Shown piece by piece: positions 1-9,721 of a stretch of 14,559 bases of DNA (the first letter of the stretch is position 1; every line of letters starts with the position of its first letter). The notes beneath the pieces were generated by a model. It saw nothing but the letters and a program-made list of their open reading frames with translations, had not been told where the DNA came from and ran no database searches. Origin of the DNA: Hymenoscyphus infarciens (lineage: Eukaryota > Ascomycota > Leotiomycetes > Helotiales > Helotiaceae); assembly GCA_001414345.1 (NCBI GenBank), contig LLCB01000647.1:1-14559 (forward strand), given 5' to 3'. Position numbers and translations under genes: made by a program.

Positions 1-348
1 AGTAGATATACTAAACTTTTACTAGTAGTAGATATATATTTCTACTAAATTCTTAGTAGTAGTAGATATATATATCTACTAAACTTTTAGTACTAGTAGA
101 TATATATATCTACTAAACTTTTACTACGAAACTTTTAGTATTAGTAGATATATATATCTACTAAACTTTTACTACGAAACTTTTAGTATTAGTAGATATA
201 TATATCTATTAAATTCTTAGTAGTAGTAGATATATATATCTACTAAATTCTTAGTAGTAGTAGATATACTAAACTTTTACTAGTAGTAGATATAGATATA
301 TATTTCTACTAAATTCTTAGTAGTAGTAGATATATATATCTACTAAAT
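1..348. repeat. Tandem array on a 20-bp perfect palindrome, about 10 units
   Basis: Units begin with AGTAGATATA at 1, 27, 61, 95, 143, 191, 225, 259, 285 and 325, giving spacings of 26, 34, 34, 48, 48, 34, 34, 26 and 40. Most units contain the perfect palindrome AGTAGATATATATATCTACT followed by an AAACTTTT or AAATTCTT spacer. The 48-base form adds a 14-base stretch, ACTACGAAACTTTT, that keeps a CpG. The 26-base form lacks the second half of the palindrome. The array may extend to the left of the window. Each unit could form a hairpin or cruciform. I see no coding content. It may be a minisatellite at an element border or in a subtelomere, but that is inference. Confidence 0.9.
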
Positions 349-540
349 TTAATTTAAACTATCTAGTAACTATATCTATAATTGTTCTAACTCTTTTAGA
401 ATAATAAATATATTACGATTTATTAAGTCTTAGATAAATAATAGAAGGAGTAGTAGCTAGTTACGAATTCCTCTAAATACTACCCTTAGCGCTTATATAA
501 GTATTCTTACCTAAGGCTTAACTTAATATACTAATATACT
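349..540. other. AT-rich spacer without a recognisable gene
   Basis: This stretch separates the palindromic array from the first coding-like trace. It keeps three CpG (near 416, 465 and 490) but shows no repeat, promoter motif or RNA gene that I can support. Confidence 0.5.
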
Positions 541-3500
541 AAGATCTTATACTAGTTTCCTATCTTATCTATATCTTACTAATATCTTACTATACCTTCT
601 TAGATAAAGAATAAGAATTATAGATTTTATTATTTTACTAGTAATAAATTTTCTTCTATTTCTAAATTAACTACTAATAAATTTAGAAAAATAATTAAGA
701 AGAGAATACGTATATAAGAATAGACTAATATAACTTTAAATTTATCTTATTTATATTTACTTAGTAGATGTTAATAAACTACTTAAACTAATAACTAAAA
801 CTAGCTATCTAGTATCTTAAATAATAGTTTAAAAGGATATTATATAGATAATAAAGAGGATAGAGGTAGTAGGAGTACTAGTAGTAGGAGAGAACTTAGT
901 TATAATTCTAATAATTATTAAGAGATAGATTCTAAAGATAAATTTATTAATAAGAGAAATAAAAGATTATAAATAAACTAAGCTAATTATAAAGCTTAAA
1001 AATCTAATTAGAGTAGTATAATTCCTATTCTAGGTTAAGTATCTTTTAATAGAGAGTTTTAATATTAATAGCTATATTAATATACTATCTCTATTTTAAA
1101 AGTTGTCTATTATTCTCTTAGTAGGTTATATAATAACTACTTCCTATTCTAAAATTTATTCTAATACTATTTAGCTTATATAAAAGAGGTGGAATTAACC
1201 TATTATAAATGCTTATAAGCCTTTATATATATAATACTTAAGGCTAGTTTCTTTCTAATAAGAGTAAATTCCTTAAAATCAAGCTTTAATATATATCTAA
1301 TAGAACTTTTTTATAAAATTTCTATAATAAGAAAGCTTTCTTAGTATTCCTAGATAATAGGATTAAGAACGTTATTAATTTACCTAACTTATTAATATAT
1401 ACTAGATCTTAAAAAGATTTAGAGATATATATATTATAATTAGTTACTAGTAGAAGACTAGTACTAAGAATTATTTAATATAAAGATAAATCTTCTTAAA
1501 TAAGACTATAAATAGACTATATCCTCTTCTCTTAGTTACGTCTACTCTATCTATTTCTTCTAAGATAATAAGAATAATAAGTACTATATATTATATAATT
1601 AGAAATAAGATAGTAACTTCTAGTAAAAGCGTAAAAAAGAATAGATATATCCTCTATATAGATAACCTTCTTAAAGTAGTAGTAAATTTTTTATTTAAGA
1701 TTTTATTAAAGAAGCTAGTAAAAACTAAGTTTAAGACCTAGTTTAAGACCTAGTCTAAGACTTAACTATAGATAATATTAATTAAGCTTCTTAGACTATT
1801 ATTAATACTCTTAAAGAGGAAAAGGGGTTAAGTACCGACTTACTTAAAGAAGGATGCTTCTATTATTTTCTAGCTACTATAATAGAAATAAAGAGTAGAG
1901 ATAAGTTTAAAAGCTTAGATTAGACTAGCTTAATAAATATAGTTTACTAGTATAGTATAATACTCTATATTATTAATCTATATTATAGAGAAATATTTAA
2001 GATTATAACCTATCTTTTTTAATCTATCTTTAAGTAACTTCTAGCTTATATATATATTATATTTTAATATAATATTATATATAAGTTTACTCTATATTTA
2101 GAAAAACACTATTAATAACTTATAGTAAGAATAATATATACTATAAATATATTTTACTAATATACTTATACTTTAGATTATTAACTATAATAGAGACTAT
2201 AATAAACTAAGTTTCTTAGTTTAGATAATAGAAAAGGAGTTAAAAAAGACTAGTTATTAAAAAGCTACTTAGTCTCTATATACTATAGAAGTTCTACTCT
2301 TTTAAGAGAGATACTATTAAATACTTAAATAAAGTACTATAGGCTTATTTAGTAAGAAGAGCTTAGTTTAACCTTAAATAAAAGATATAAGAGAACCTAA
2401 TTACTAATTAATAAATATAAAGCTACTATTAATAATACTTATACTTATTTTAAGAAGCGTGAATTTATAAGAGATAAAAACTATATATAGTCTAAATTAT
2501 ATAAGTATTAGTATATCTAAGAAAACTAGTTTACTTAGAAGAAGAATACTAAGTTAAAAGTATAAGATAAGAGGCTATTTACTTATTTAAATCAAATTCT
2601 AGCTTATAAGGAAGCCTATTAAGCAACGTTTAATAAACTTTAACTACTTAGAGAAGTAGATATTAAGAAATAAGTTCTAAAGAATATAAAACGTTTTCTA
2701 GCTAAGATTATTCTATACTATTTATTAAGAAAACAAACTACTAGATAATTACTAGAATATATAATAAAATTAGTAGTATAAGAGTTAAGAAAAACTAGCT
2801 AAAATTATAAAGATTAGAGACTTATAAGTACTAACTATACCTAGTACTAGAAATCTTAGATTTAGTACTAAATTAAGATAGAAGTATAAGAATACTATAA
2901 GCTTATTACTTAAAGAATCTAAAAACTTTATAATATTTATAACTATTTAGATATAAAAGGTACTAAAAAATTATAAGAGTATATAAAAGCCTTATTCTAT
3001 CGTCTACCTCTAATAGTTAAGAAAAGTTAAACTATTTAAAGATTATATAATAAATTACTAAAGGGTTATAAAATACTTTTAATATTATTATAAACCTTTA
3101 ACCTTTTAACCTTAGAAGAAGAGTTAAATTATAAGATATAGTAGTATAAAATTATAATAAGTACTTATTTTTTAACTTTAGAAGCCCTTCTATAGTTATT
3201 AATAGAATATACCTTATTAAAGTTATCCTCTCTATCTTTTATAGATCTATTTTCTCTTAAATCTTCTTTAAAATCCTTCTTAAAGCTATCTTTTAATCTA
3301 TCTCTTAACCTATCTCTTAAGCCTTTTTTAAAGCCTTCTTTAAAGCTATCTATAGAGTCTTATCTATAGTATTTCTCTATCTTTACTTTAAGACTAGTCT
3401 TAGATAGAGAAAGACTAGCTTAAGAAATTTCTTATAAAGAAAATCTAAGTAATTAATTATCTTTTATAACTAACTATATAAGCTTTATAGATAATATTAT

Positions 3501-3900
3501 AATTCTATATAGTATTAATATATTATTAAAGTTTAAAAGAGCTATAGAGGAAGTTAATATCTTAATTTCTAAATAGTATTATATAGTAAACTAGATAATT
3601 AATATACTTTAGACTCTCTTAATATCTTTATATTAATTCTAGACTTAATAAGAGATTTGTTTTTAATATATATATATTATTAAATAAGTCTTTATAACTA
3701 AATCTCTAATTAATTACTATAATAAGATTAAGAATTTAGATCTTAAAAATAATCTTAAAAGTATTTATAGATATCTATATCTTTAATATATAATTAAACT
3801 AAAAGCTAATATATTTAGATGTCTTTTAAAACTATAATATTTTATCTAGATTCTCTTTAATTATTTTACTTATTTATTTACTAAATCTAGTATAAGATAT
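541..3900 (+). pseudogene. Unidentified RIP-destroyed coding relic, charged then Pro/Ser-rich
   Basis: Codons in phase with position 1 give the most protein-like trace. Interruptions are all TAA or TAG, which RIP can make from CAA, CAG or TGG. From about 841 to 1015 the trace is rich in Asp, Glu, Ser, Lys and Arg, like an acidic/basic linker. From about 2340 to 3150 it has helical-looking Lys/Glu/Leu stretches. From 3196 to 3366 it runs 57 codons without a stop, with Ser-Leu-Lys-Pro periodicity that probably reflects an original Pro/Ser-rich linker (CCN mutated to CTN or TTN). A 12-bp triplet repeat at 1729-1764 sits in the same frame. No conserved domain is recognisable. Stop density in the second frame is similar over 2341-3120, so the frame and the single-gene reading are tentative. 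It could be several fragments or a gag-like transposon protein. Confidence 0.25.
1729..1764. repeat. 12-bp tandem repeat, 3 copies
   Basis: The first two copies, at 1729-1740 and 1741-1752, are GTTTAAGACCTA. The third, at 1753-1764, is GTCTAAGACTTA. Copies differ only by C/T transitions. The 12-base period keeps reading phase. Confidence 0.85.
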
Positions 3901-4207
3901 AAGATTTATATCTAATAACTCTAAATTAGAGTTTTTATAGTTTAATCTAAGTAATAATAAAGATAGTAGTAAAGATAAGGTAAACTATAAAGCTTATAAA
4001 GAGTATTTTAAAAACATTTATAACCTTTTTAAAAGTCTATAAGTTTAGAATATAACTAATAAAGTAGAAGATTTATAAACTTAAGCTAATTCTAAAAGAG
4101 TAATATATAAAGAAAGATAAAAGTATAACTATATAAAGAAATTCCTTATATTATAAAGTCTTAGTAGAGGCCTCTACTATAAGTCTTTATTAACTTTACT
4201 ATCTATC

Positions 4208-4228
4208 TTAACTTTAACTTTAACTTTA
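4208..4228. repeat. Hexanucleotide TTAACT repeat, 3.5 copies
   Basis: Three TTAACT units (4208-4213, 4214-4219, 4220-4225) and a final TTA form a short direct repeat. In the + strand register beginning at 4208 it reads as alternating Leu and Thr, consistent with a former Pro-Thr repeat. Confidence 0.8.
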
Positions 4229-4376
4229 ATATAATAACTACTATTACTACTTTATAAATAGCTTTTTAAATATTCTTTAACTTATAACGTCTACTATTCT
4301 TCTTTAGTACTATTACTATTATCTTCGGCGTCTACCTCTTTATAGGCTCTTTTTAAAACCTCGTTTCTAATATTCT

Positions 4377-4500
4377 TATATACTCTTAACCTTATATACT
4401 CTTAACCTTCTAACCTTATATACTCTTAACCTTTTAACCTTATATACTCTTAACCTTTTAACTTTATATACTCTTAACCTTCTAACCTTATATACTCTTA
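4377..4500. repeat. 24-bp minisatellite, 4 full units with partial flanks
   Basis: Full units occupy 4393-4416, 4417-4440, 4441-4464 and 4465-4488. A 16-base partial unit lies to the left (4377-4392) and a 12-base partial to the right (4489-4500). Each unit begins TATATACTCTTAACCTT. Differences between units are C/T transitions (CTTCTAACC, CTTTTAACC, CTTTTAACT). The 24-base period equals eight codons, so it would encode an octapeptide repeat. Confidence 0.92.
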
Positions 4501-5224
4501 TTCTTATATTACTACTTATCGTGTTCTTATAACCTAAAGCCTTATTAATATATTATTATAAAGTTATAAGCTAGCCCTCGTTGTAATTTAATTTAGTTTT
4601 TACTACTATATATCTACTATATCCTACTTCTACTATAATAATAGTAATATAGTAGATAAGGACTCTATATCTAGCTTATCTAGGTTTTAATTAAATAAAT
4701 TTAATATAGTTAATAAACTACTTCTTACTTATATACTAACTAATATAAGCCTAGATAGTATTCTTTCTAAGTAAGAATATTTTACTATCTAAGAAGAGAC
4801 TTAGCTTTAGTTCTTCTTAAAAGAAATCTTTTCTATTAAGTCTTAGTCTAAATTTAATACTATCTTTAAATACTTTATATAGTTATAAGCTATTATTAAG
4901 AGATAAGAGGCTTTAGTTATACTAATATTTAAAGCTAAAGAGGAATAACGTAGTCTTAAAGTAGTAGCTATATATTATAAAGATGTTTTATAATATAAAG
5001 TAACTTATAACTATATTTCTATAATAAGAATAATTTAAATAATCTTTATTTCTATTCTCTTATTAATAATAGATAGCTTAAAAAGTTTTATAATAAGGCT
5101 AAGCTAGAAATCTAAAAATAGCTAGAGTCCTACTATATAAGGTTTTTCTTTATTTTATTTTTTCTAATCTAGAGCTAAAAAAGGAGTAGTAAAAAACTTT
5201 AAAGCTTAAACGTAAGTATAAGTT

Positions 5225-5254
5225 TAATAATAATAATAATAACTATAATAATAA
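5225..5254. repeat. TAA triplet microsatellite
   Basis: Six TAA triplets at 5225-5242 are followed by CTA and three more TAA triplets to 5254. In the register of the surrounding + strand trace this is a row of stops, which RIP would make from CAA. A former polyGln tract is therefore the simplest reading. On other registers it would be Asn or Ile, so this depends on the frame call. Confidence 0.8.
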
Positions 5255-5560
5255 GCTTTAAGAGATACTAATATCTCTAAAGAAGTATTAAAATAGTAGT
5301 CTATATAGAGTTTAAGTTATTATTAAACTTAAGAATAGTAATTATAAGAATAAGAGAGTATAGATATCTTTATCTTTTATATTTACCTAGTATAATATAG
5401 TATAGCTAGATAATACTATTATATAATACTTTATACTAAAGATAAGAAATAAAGTATTAGTTTATTTACTAATATATACCTAGGGTTTTATTCTTCTATT
5501 TCTAAATTTCTACTTCTAGGTATTAGCTTAAATAAGCTTTATATTATAAAAGGTAGTCTT

Positions 5561-5942
5561 ATTTAAACTTAGTAATAAATCCTTTAAATATATATACTTA
5601 TCTTTAAAATTATTAGTACTTATTATTCCTTTATATATTTATAATACTTATAAATATACGTTTTTCTTAAATTAAAATAAATTAATAAGTACTTTTATTT
5701 ATTAGTAAATACTAAGTAGATTTAGTAGTAGTAAGTACTAATATCTTAAGATAAATTTTAGTATAATATTAAAAGAGTTAAGTATAAGCCTCTTCTTATC
5801 TTCTAAGCTATTCTTCTTTAATAGTAACTATTATTCTTAATTAGTAATTAACCTTTTTACTATTCTATAATACTTATAATTAATTTATAGAATTACTTTT
5901 TCTTATTCTCTTTCTAGTATATAATCTCTAGTCTAATTTTAT
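5561..5942. other. AT-rich stretch, nothing resolved
   Basis: The trace of the preceding relic fades here, and stop codons are dense in the + frames I read. I see no repeat, RNA gene or regulatory motif that can be supported. It may be the 3' end of the previous relic, or spacer. Confidence 0.4.
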
Positions 5943-6400
5943 AGAGAGTTATTAATAGTTAGTAGAAAATTTAGTTCGTTTTAGAATACTAATTCGGTTT
6001 TAGAAGAGGATAAGTACTTAAAGAGGTACTTAGGTAGTTTACTATACTAAATACTCTTAGAGTATAGGTATAAGGTTTTAATTAAATTAAAAGAGATCTT
6101 CTCTTAAGCTAGTAGTTAAGAGAGAGTAGTACTAGTAATATAGAGTTCTTCTAGCTTTAGTAGTTAGTTAAGTATAAGTATAGATATATTAGTCTTACTA
6201 TTCTAAGAGGAGTCTAGCTATAAGGTTATAAAAGAGGCTTATTTAATCTCTTCTTTATTAAGCTTAAATAATTTTACTTTATTTAATTTCTAGGCTTTTA
6301 ATTTAATAAAGTTATTAATCTTTTATTAGTATAATTATATAAACTTTAGATAAAGATTCTCTAAAGTAGAGTATCTTACTTAAAGCTTTTTATATAAATT
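5943..6400 (+). pseudogene. Unidentified RIP-destroyed Ser-rich coding trace
   Basis: The third + frame shows a fairly coherent trace: a Glu-Glu-Asp-Lys-Tyr start around 6003, a Lys/Glu/Leu segment, then a Ser-rich tract around 6140-6165 and another Glu-Glu-Ser segment near 6211. Interruptions are TAA or TAG only. Composition resembles a short folded segment followed by a Ser/Pro-rich tail, the same style as the other relics in this window. No domain was recognised and the limits are approximate. Confidence 0.22.
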
Positions 6401-7270
6401 ATTTATATACTCTTAGTTTTATTTACTACTCTTCTTAATAATATTATACTTTTATATATAGAATATAATATATTATTATATAAGAGAGAGTAAGAAATAT
6501 TAAACTATTTAATTTATCTTAATCTAGTAAATACTATTTACTTTAAGAGATATACTTTTAACTTTAGCTATAACCTTCTTATATTTTTTTAAACCTTTTA
6601 AGAATTTCTAGACGTATTACGATTTTTTATCTTTTAGCTAAATCTTAATTATTTAGTATAAACTAATATTAATTAATAGTCTAGGATAATTATAAACTAT
6701 TATATAATCTTATTTATAATAGCTTTAAGAAGGAGTATAAAATAGAGTAGTAATTAAATAGAGTATAAATAAGTCTTTAATAAATATATCTTAACTAGAA
6801 AAGAAGGTATTTATTTTAAAGAATAGTAATAACTAATATAAAGTTATTATAATATAAGAAATAGTATATAGTATTATAAACTTTAATATTTAATAATTAA
6901 AGGATATTATAAAGATGTTCTAACGCTTATACTAGCTAAGTCTTACTCTTCCTAAGGTAGGTTTTTACGCTTATAACTAAGTTAGTATTAAATATATACT
7001 AGGTTAAAAGTATTAAGTATAAGTAATATTATAGAGAATAGAAACTAGATCTTATCTTAAATATTCTTATACTTCTTATTTAAACTATATTACTCTACTA
7101 AAATAACTTTAATTTTATTTAAAATTTATATTCTATTAACTAAATATAAAATAAATCTAAGAGCTAATTATAAAGCTAATTATAGAGCTAATTAAAGTAA
7201 CGAGAATTATTTTAAGAATTAATTAGCTAAATAATTAATCTAATATTTAAATCCTATTCTTAACTAAAAG
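6401..7270. other. AT-rich stretch, no gene resolved
   Basis: Stops are dense in the frame I followed here and I cannot pick a coding trace. The only structure seen is a 12-bp triplet repeat at 7162-7197. CpG survives singly near 6614, 6621, 6924, 6968 and 7201. Confidence 0.4.
7162..7197. repeat. 12-bp AGCTAATTATAA-type repeat, 3 copies
   Basis: Copies at 7162-7173, 7174-7185 and 7186-7197 share AGCTAATTA. The last bases vary mainly by A/G. Confidence 0.75.
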
Positions 7271-7279
7271 TACTTCTAA

Positions 7280-7327
7280 TACTTAGCTAAATACTTAGTT
7301 AAATACTTAGCTAAATACTTAGCTAAA
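7280..7327. repeat. 12-bp TACTTAGCTAAA repeat, 4 copies
   Basis: Copies lie at 7280-7291, 7292-7303, 7304-7315 and 7316-7327. Copy 2 reads TACTTAGTTAAA, a single C-to-T difference. An imperfect partial copy precedes at 7271. Confidence 0.9.
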
Positions 7328-7381
7328 CCTATACTTACTTATCCTAATATAAAACTACCTAAATAAGTTAAGCTAAACTAT

Positions 7382-8880
7382 AAATAGATTAATAATAAGC
7401 TCTTTATTAATATAAAGGAATTAAATAATAACTACTTATATTCCTTCTACTATTAATATAAGTAGTTCTACTTTAAGTTTATATTCTTAAAAATTAATAA
7501 TAATAAGTAGCTAGCTAATATTTACTTAGAAAAGTCTTACTAAGAGAAGAAGAGAATCTACTTAATAGAGAAAAACCGTCTATTTAATAAAAAGACTAAA
7601 AGATAGTATTACGTCTCTATATAGCTAGATCTTACCTAACTAAACCTAGATTATATTAAATAAGAATAAGAGAATTGTTTTATATTTCTAAATAATATTA
7701 AGTCTAATCTAATATAGCCTACTATTATTAAGCCTACTACTATTAAGCCTACTACTATCGAGCCTACTACTATTAAGCCTACTACTATTAAGTCTACTAC
7801 TATTAAATCTAATTCTATATTAAAGAATATAACTTACTAAAATCCTCTTACTTAAACTAATCTAGAAGAGCTTATAAGCTAGAATATAGCGTAGTAGACC
7901 TTTTTATAGTAAGATATTCTTTTAATAATTAATTAAAGAGAGTATATTATATAAAAGATAACTAGTTAGAATTATATAATTATAAAGGATAATAATAGAG
8001 ATAGTAAGATACTTTATTAAGAAAATTAATATTATAGTACTTCTAATTTAAAATATTTAAAGCTAATAGATAACTAACTAATTAGAACTAAGTTAAGTTC
8101 TAAAGTTAAGACTTAACTTAATAAATTAACTTAGAAATTTAAAACTATACTCTTTAAAATTATTAATTCTAAAAGAAAAGAGAGAAGAGATAAAAGAAAT
8201 AGAGTAAAACTTAATCTAGTATTAGACTATATTAAGAAAACTATATTACTATTTTAGTCCTCTACTATATAATATTAATCTATATAAGATTTATTTTAAA
8301 AAAGAATAAAGAATAAGATTCTAGATTAGTATAAAAAGATTAAAAAGAAGGATTCTAATAATCGATTTACTAGTAGTTATAGTACTATATAAATATATAA
8401 GATATATAAATAACTTAGTAAGAATATATAAAAGGAATTAAAGTAAGAAGCTTAGAATAAGTATATAATACTATATAATATAGCTAATATAGATAAGAAC
8501 CTTAAAGTAGAGATTAGTAATTAAAGAAAGCTATTTAAGAATTATAAAAATAAAATTATTACTAAAGCTTAAGTATTTATTAGTAATTAAGTAAGGAGAA
8601 AATTCCTACTTATAAGATATTAGCTAAAAGAAATAGATAGATATTCTAGTAAAATATAGTTATAAAATAATATATTTTATTATTAATAGTAGTTAATATA
8701 AAGATATTAATAAGACTAGAGTTCTTTATATAGCTATTAAATAGGATTTTAAGAATATAGTAGATAAAGTAGAATATAAACTAAAGGTCTTCTATTTACT
8801 TATAATAACTAGAGAGTTTATAATAGATAATACTCAACTACTAACTATATAAAGACATTTATTAAAGTTTAGCCTCTATA
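7382..8880 (+). pseudogene. Unidentified RIP-destroyed coding relic with Pro-Thr pentapeptide repeat
   Basis: The second + frame reads as a long Lys/Glu/Asn/Leu-rich trace from about 7382. It is followed by six copies of a pentapeptide Pro-Thr-Thr-Ile-(Lys/Glu) at 7718-7807, then a basic, helical-looking segment up to about 8250 with a Lys-Arg-Lys-Glu-Arg-Arg-Asp cluster near 8171-8191. The trace becomes full of stops after about 8650. All interruptions are TAA or TAG. The one unit that keeps CpG spells Glu where its sisters spell Lys, so the original repeat was probably Pro-Thr-Thr-Ile-Glu. The reverse strand gives Asn-Ser-Ser-Arg-Leu for the same repeat, so the strand is not proven. No known domain was recognised. 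Confidence 0.3.
7718..7807. repeat. 15-bp minisatellite, 6 copies
   Basis: The consensus is CCTACTACTATTAAG, with copies at 7718-7732, 7733-7747, 7748-7762, 7763-7777, 7778-7792 and 7793-7807. Copy 3 has ATCGAG where the others have ATTAAG, a CpG against TpA. The last copy has TCT for CCT and AAA for AAG. All these differences are transitions, as RIP on both strands would make. Confidence 0.95.
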
Positions 8881-8882
8881 TT

Positions 8883-9360
8883 ATAGCTACTAATACTACT
8901 AATAATACTAATAATACTAATAATACTAATAATACTAATACTACTAATAACACTAATACTACTACTTCTAGTATAGCTAGAAGAAAGGTTTTACTATTAT
9001 TAAAATTAAACTATAAAGACTAGTAAAAAGATATTAATATATAACTACTTTCTAGCTTTAATATAGCTATTTTAAGTTTATATTAAAAACTTCTTTAATA
9101 AAGAACTTAGTAATAGGTTTTAGAAGTAAGAGATATTAAATTAATATATAGTAGAAGTAGACTAGATATTAAATCTATCTTATTTTATTATTAGATAAAA
9201 ACAAAACTATCTCTAGAAATATAAGAGAGAATATATACTAGTATATTAGTAAAGGAGTCTACGATTTTTTTCTAAAGAAAATTAAACTGGAAAGGAAATA
9301 GACAACTATTTATAAGATTTAGAAGAAAATTAAACGTAATTTATACTATCTAGTACTAAT
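8883..9360 (+). pseudogene. Unidentified low-complexity coding trace, Asn/Thr then Ser/Gln/Lys-rich
   Basis: The third + frame is free of stops through an Asn/Thr tract (8889-8966) and into a basic stretch ending at a TAG at 9022. It then continues as a Gln/Ser/Lys/Arg-rich trace broken by TAA or TAG to about 9330. A run around 9263-9310 keeps unusual bases, including a Trp TGG codon. This is part of a less mutated pocket. It may be the C-terminal part of the preceding relic in another register, or a separate gene. No family was recognised. Confidence 0.28.
8889..8966. repeat. AAT/ACT trinucleotide array with a 9-bp period
   Basis: This is a run of AAT and ACT triplets, mostly as AATAATACT. 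One AAC ACT (CpA at 8951) stands where sister units have AAT ACT. In the third + frame it reads Asn/Thr without a stop. Confidence 0.92.
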
Positions 9361-9720
9361 TCCTCTAATAATCCTAAGTTCTACTACTAACCCTGCTACC
9401 TACTATATACTCTATCTTACCTATTATTATTCTACTTATACTATACTATATATATAGAATTAACTATAACTAAATATAATATAAAAAAGTTATAACATAT
9501 ATAATTATAGAATTTTAATTAAGATAAATACTAAGAAGAAATAAAAACATATAGAATAAATAAGCTTTAATTATAATTATGTATATTAATAGCCACCTCT
9601 ATATATTAATAAGAAAAATATTAATAAAGATAACGATATCTTTATTCTATTCTTCTAGATATATATAGCTAATTACCTATATAAGAGATTTAAGTCTAAT
9701 ACTAAAGATTATTAAATTTA
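9361..9720. other. Less mutated spacer-like stretch
   Basis: I see no coding trace here. CpA or TpG survives at 9394, 9496, 9548, 9580 and 9594, which is dense for this window. TATA-rich segments occur around 9440-9500, but no promoter can be supported. An ATG-initiated reading of 29 codons at 9579-9668 is too short to call. Confidence 0.4.
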
Positions 9721-9721
9721 T

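Larger units (their letters stand above)
3902..5560 (+). pseudogene. Unidentified RIP-destroyed relic of a Pro/Thr/Gln/Asn-rich protein
   Basis: The frame starting at position 2 gives several low-complexity tracts in one register. There is a Leu-Thr alternation at 4208-4228, most simply an original Pro-Thr repeat (CCA ACT). It is followed by two former Gln codons and a run of Leu codons that look like former Pro. Four octapeptide repeats of the form I-Y-S-stop-P-S-N-L lie at 4393-4488, where the stop would have been Gln. Six TAA triplets at 5225-5242 would have been polyGln. Between 4680 and 5000 lies a Lys/Glu/Arg-rich segment that could be a folded or coiled part. Agreement of the polyGln and Thr-Pro registers is the best frame evidence. 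No family was recognised. It could join the upstream relic by a frameshift near 3900, or be a separate gene. Confidence 0.35.

Noticed and set aside
838..860. Tyr-Ile-Asp-Asn, which RIP could make from a reverse transcriptase YVDD box
   Set aside because: The following residues are charged and Ser/Arg-rich, not the hydrophobic strand expected after YxDD, and no other reverse transcriptase motif lies upstream.
3475..3540. Phe-Ile-Asp-Asn followed by Ile/Leu and Tyr-Ser, resembling a LINE reverse transcriptase FxDD box
   Set aside because: No Gly-x-Pro-Gln-Gly-Ser-like motif precedes it, and the upstream trace is a Pro/Ser-like linker. One four-residue match in AT-rich DNA is not enough.
4377..4500. 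TTAACC-containing array as a degenerate telomere
   Set aside because: The period is 24 bases with a complex unit, not a 6-base CCCTAA repeat, and variation is only C/T within that unit.
7718..7807. CRISPR-like array
   Set aside because: The units are contiguous 15-bp copies with no spacers, as are the other arrays. They are minisatellites.
9579..9668. ATG-initiated reading of 29 codons
   Set aside because: It is short, Ile-rich, and expected by chance. It has no ribosomal or homology support.
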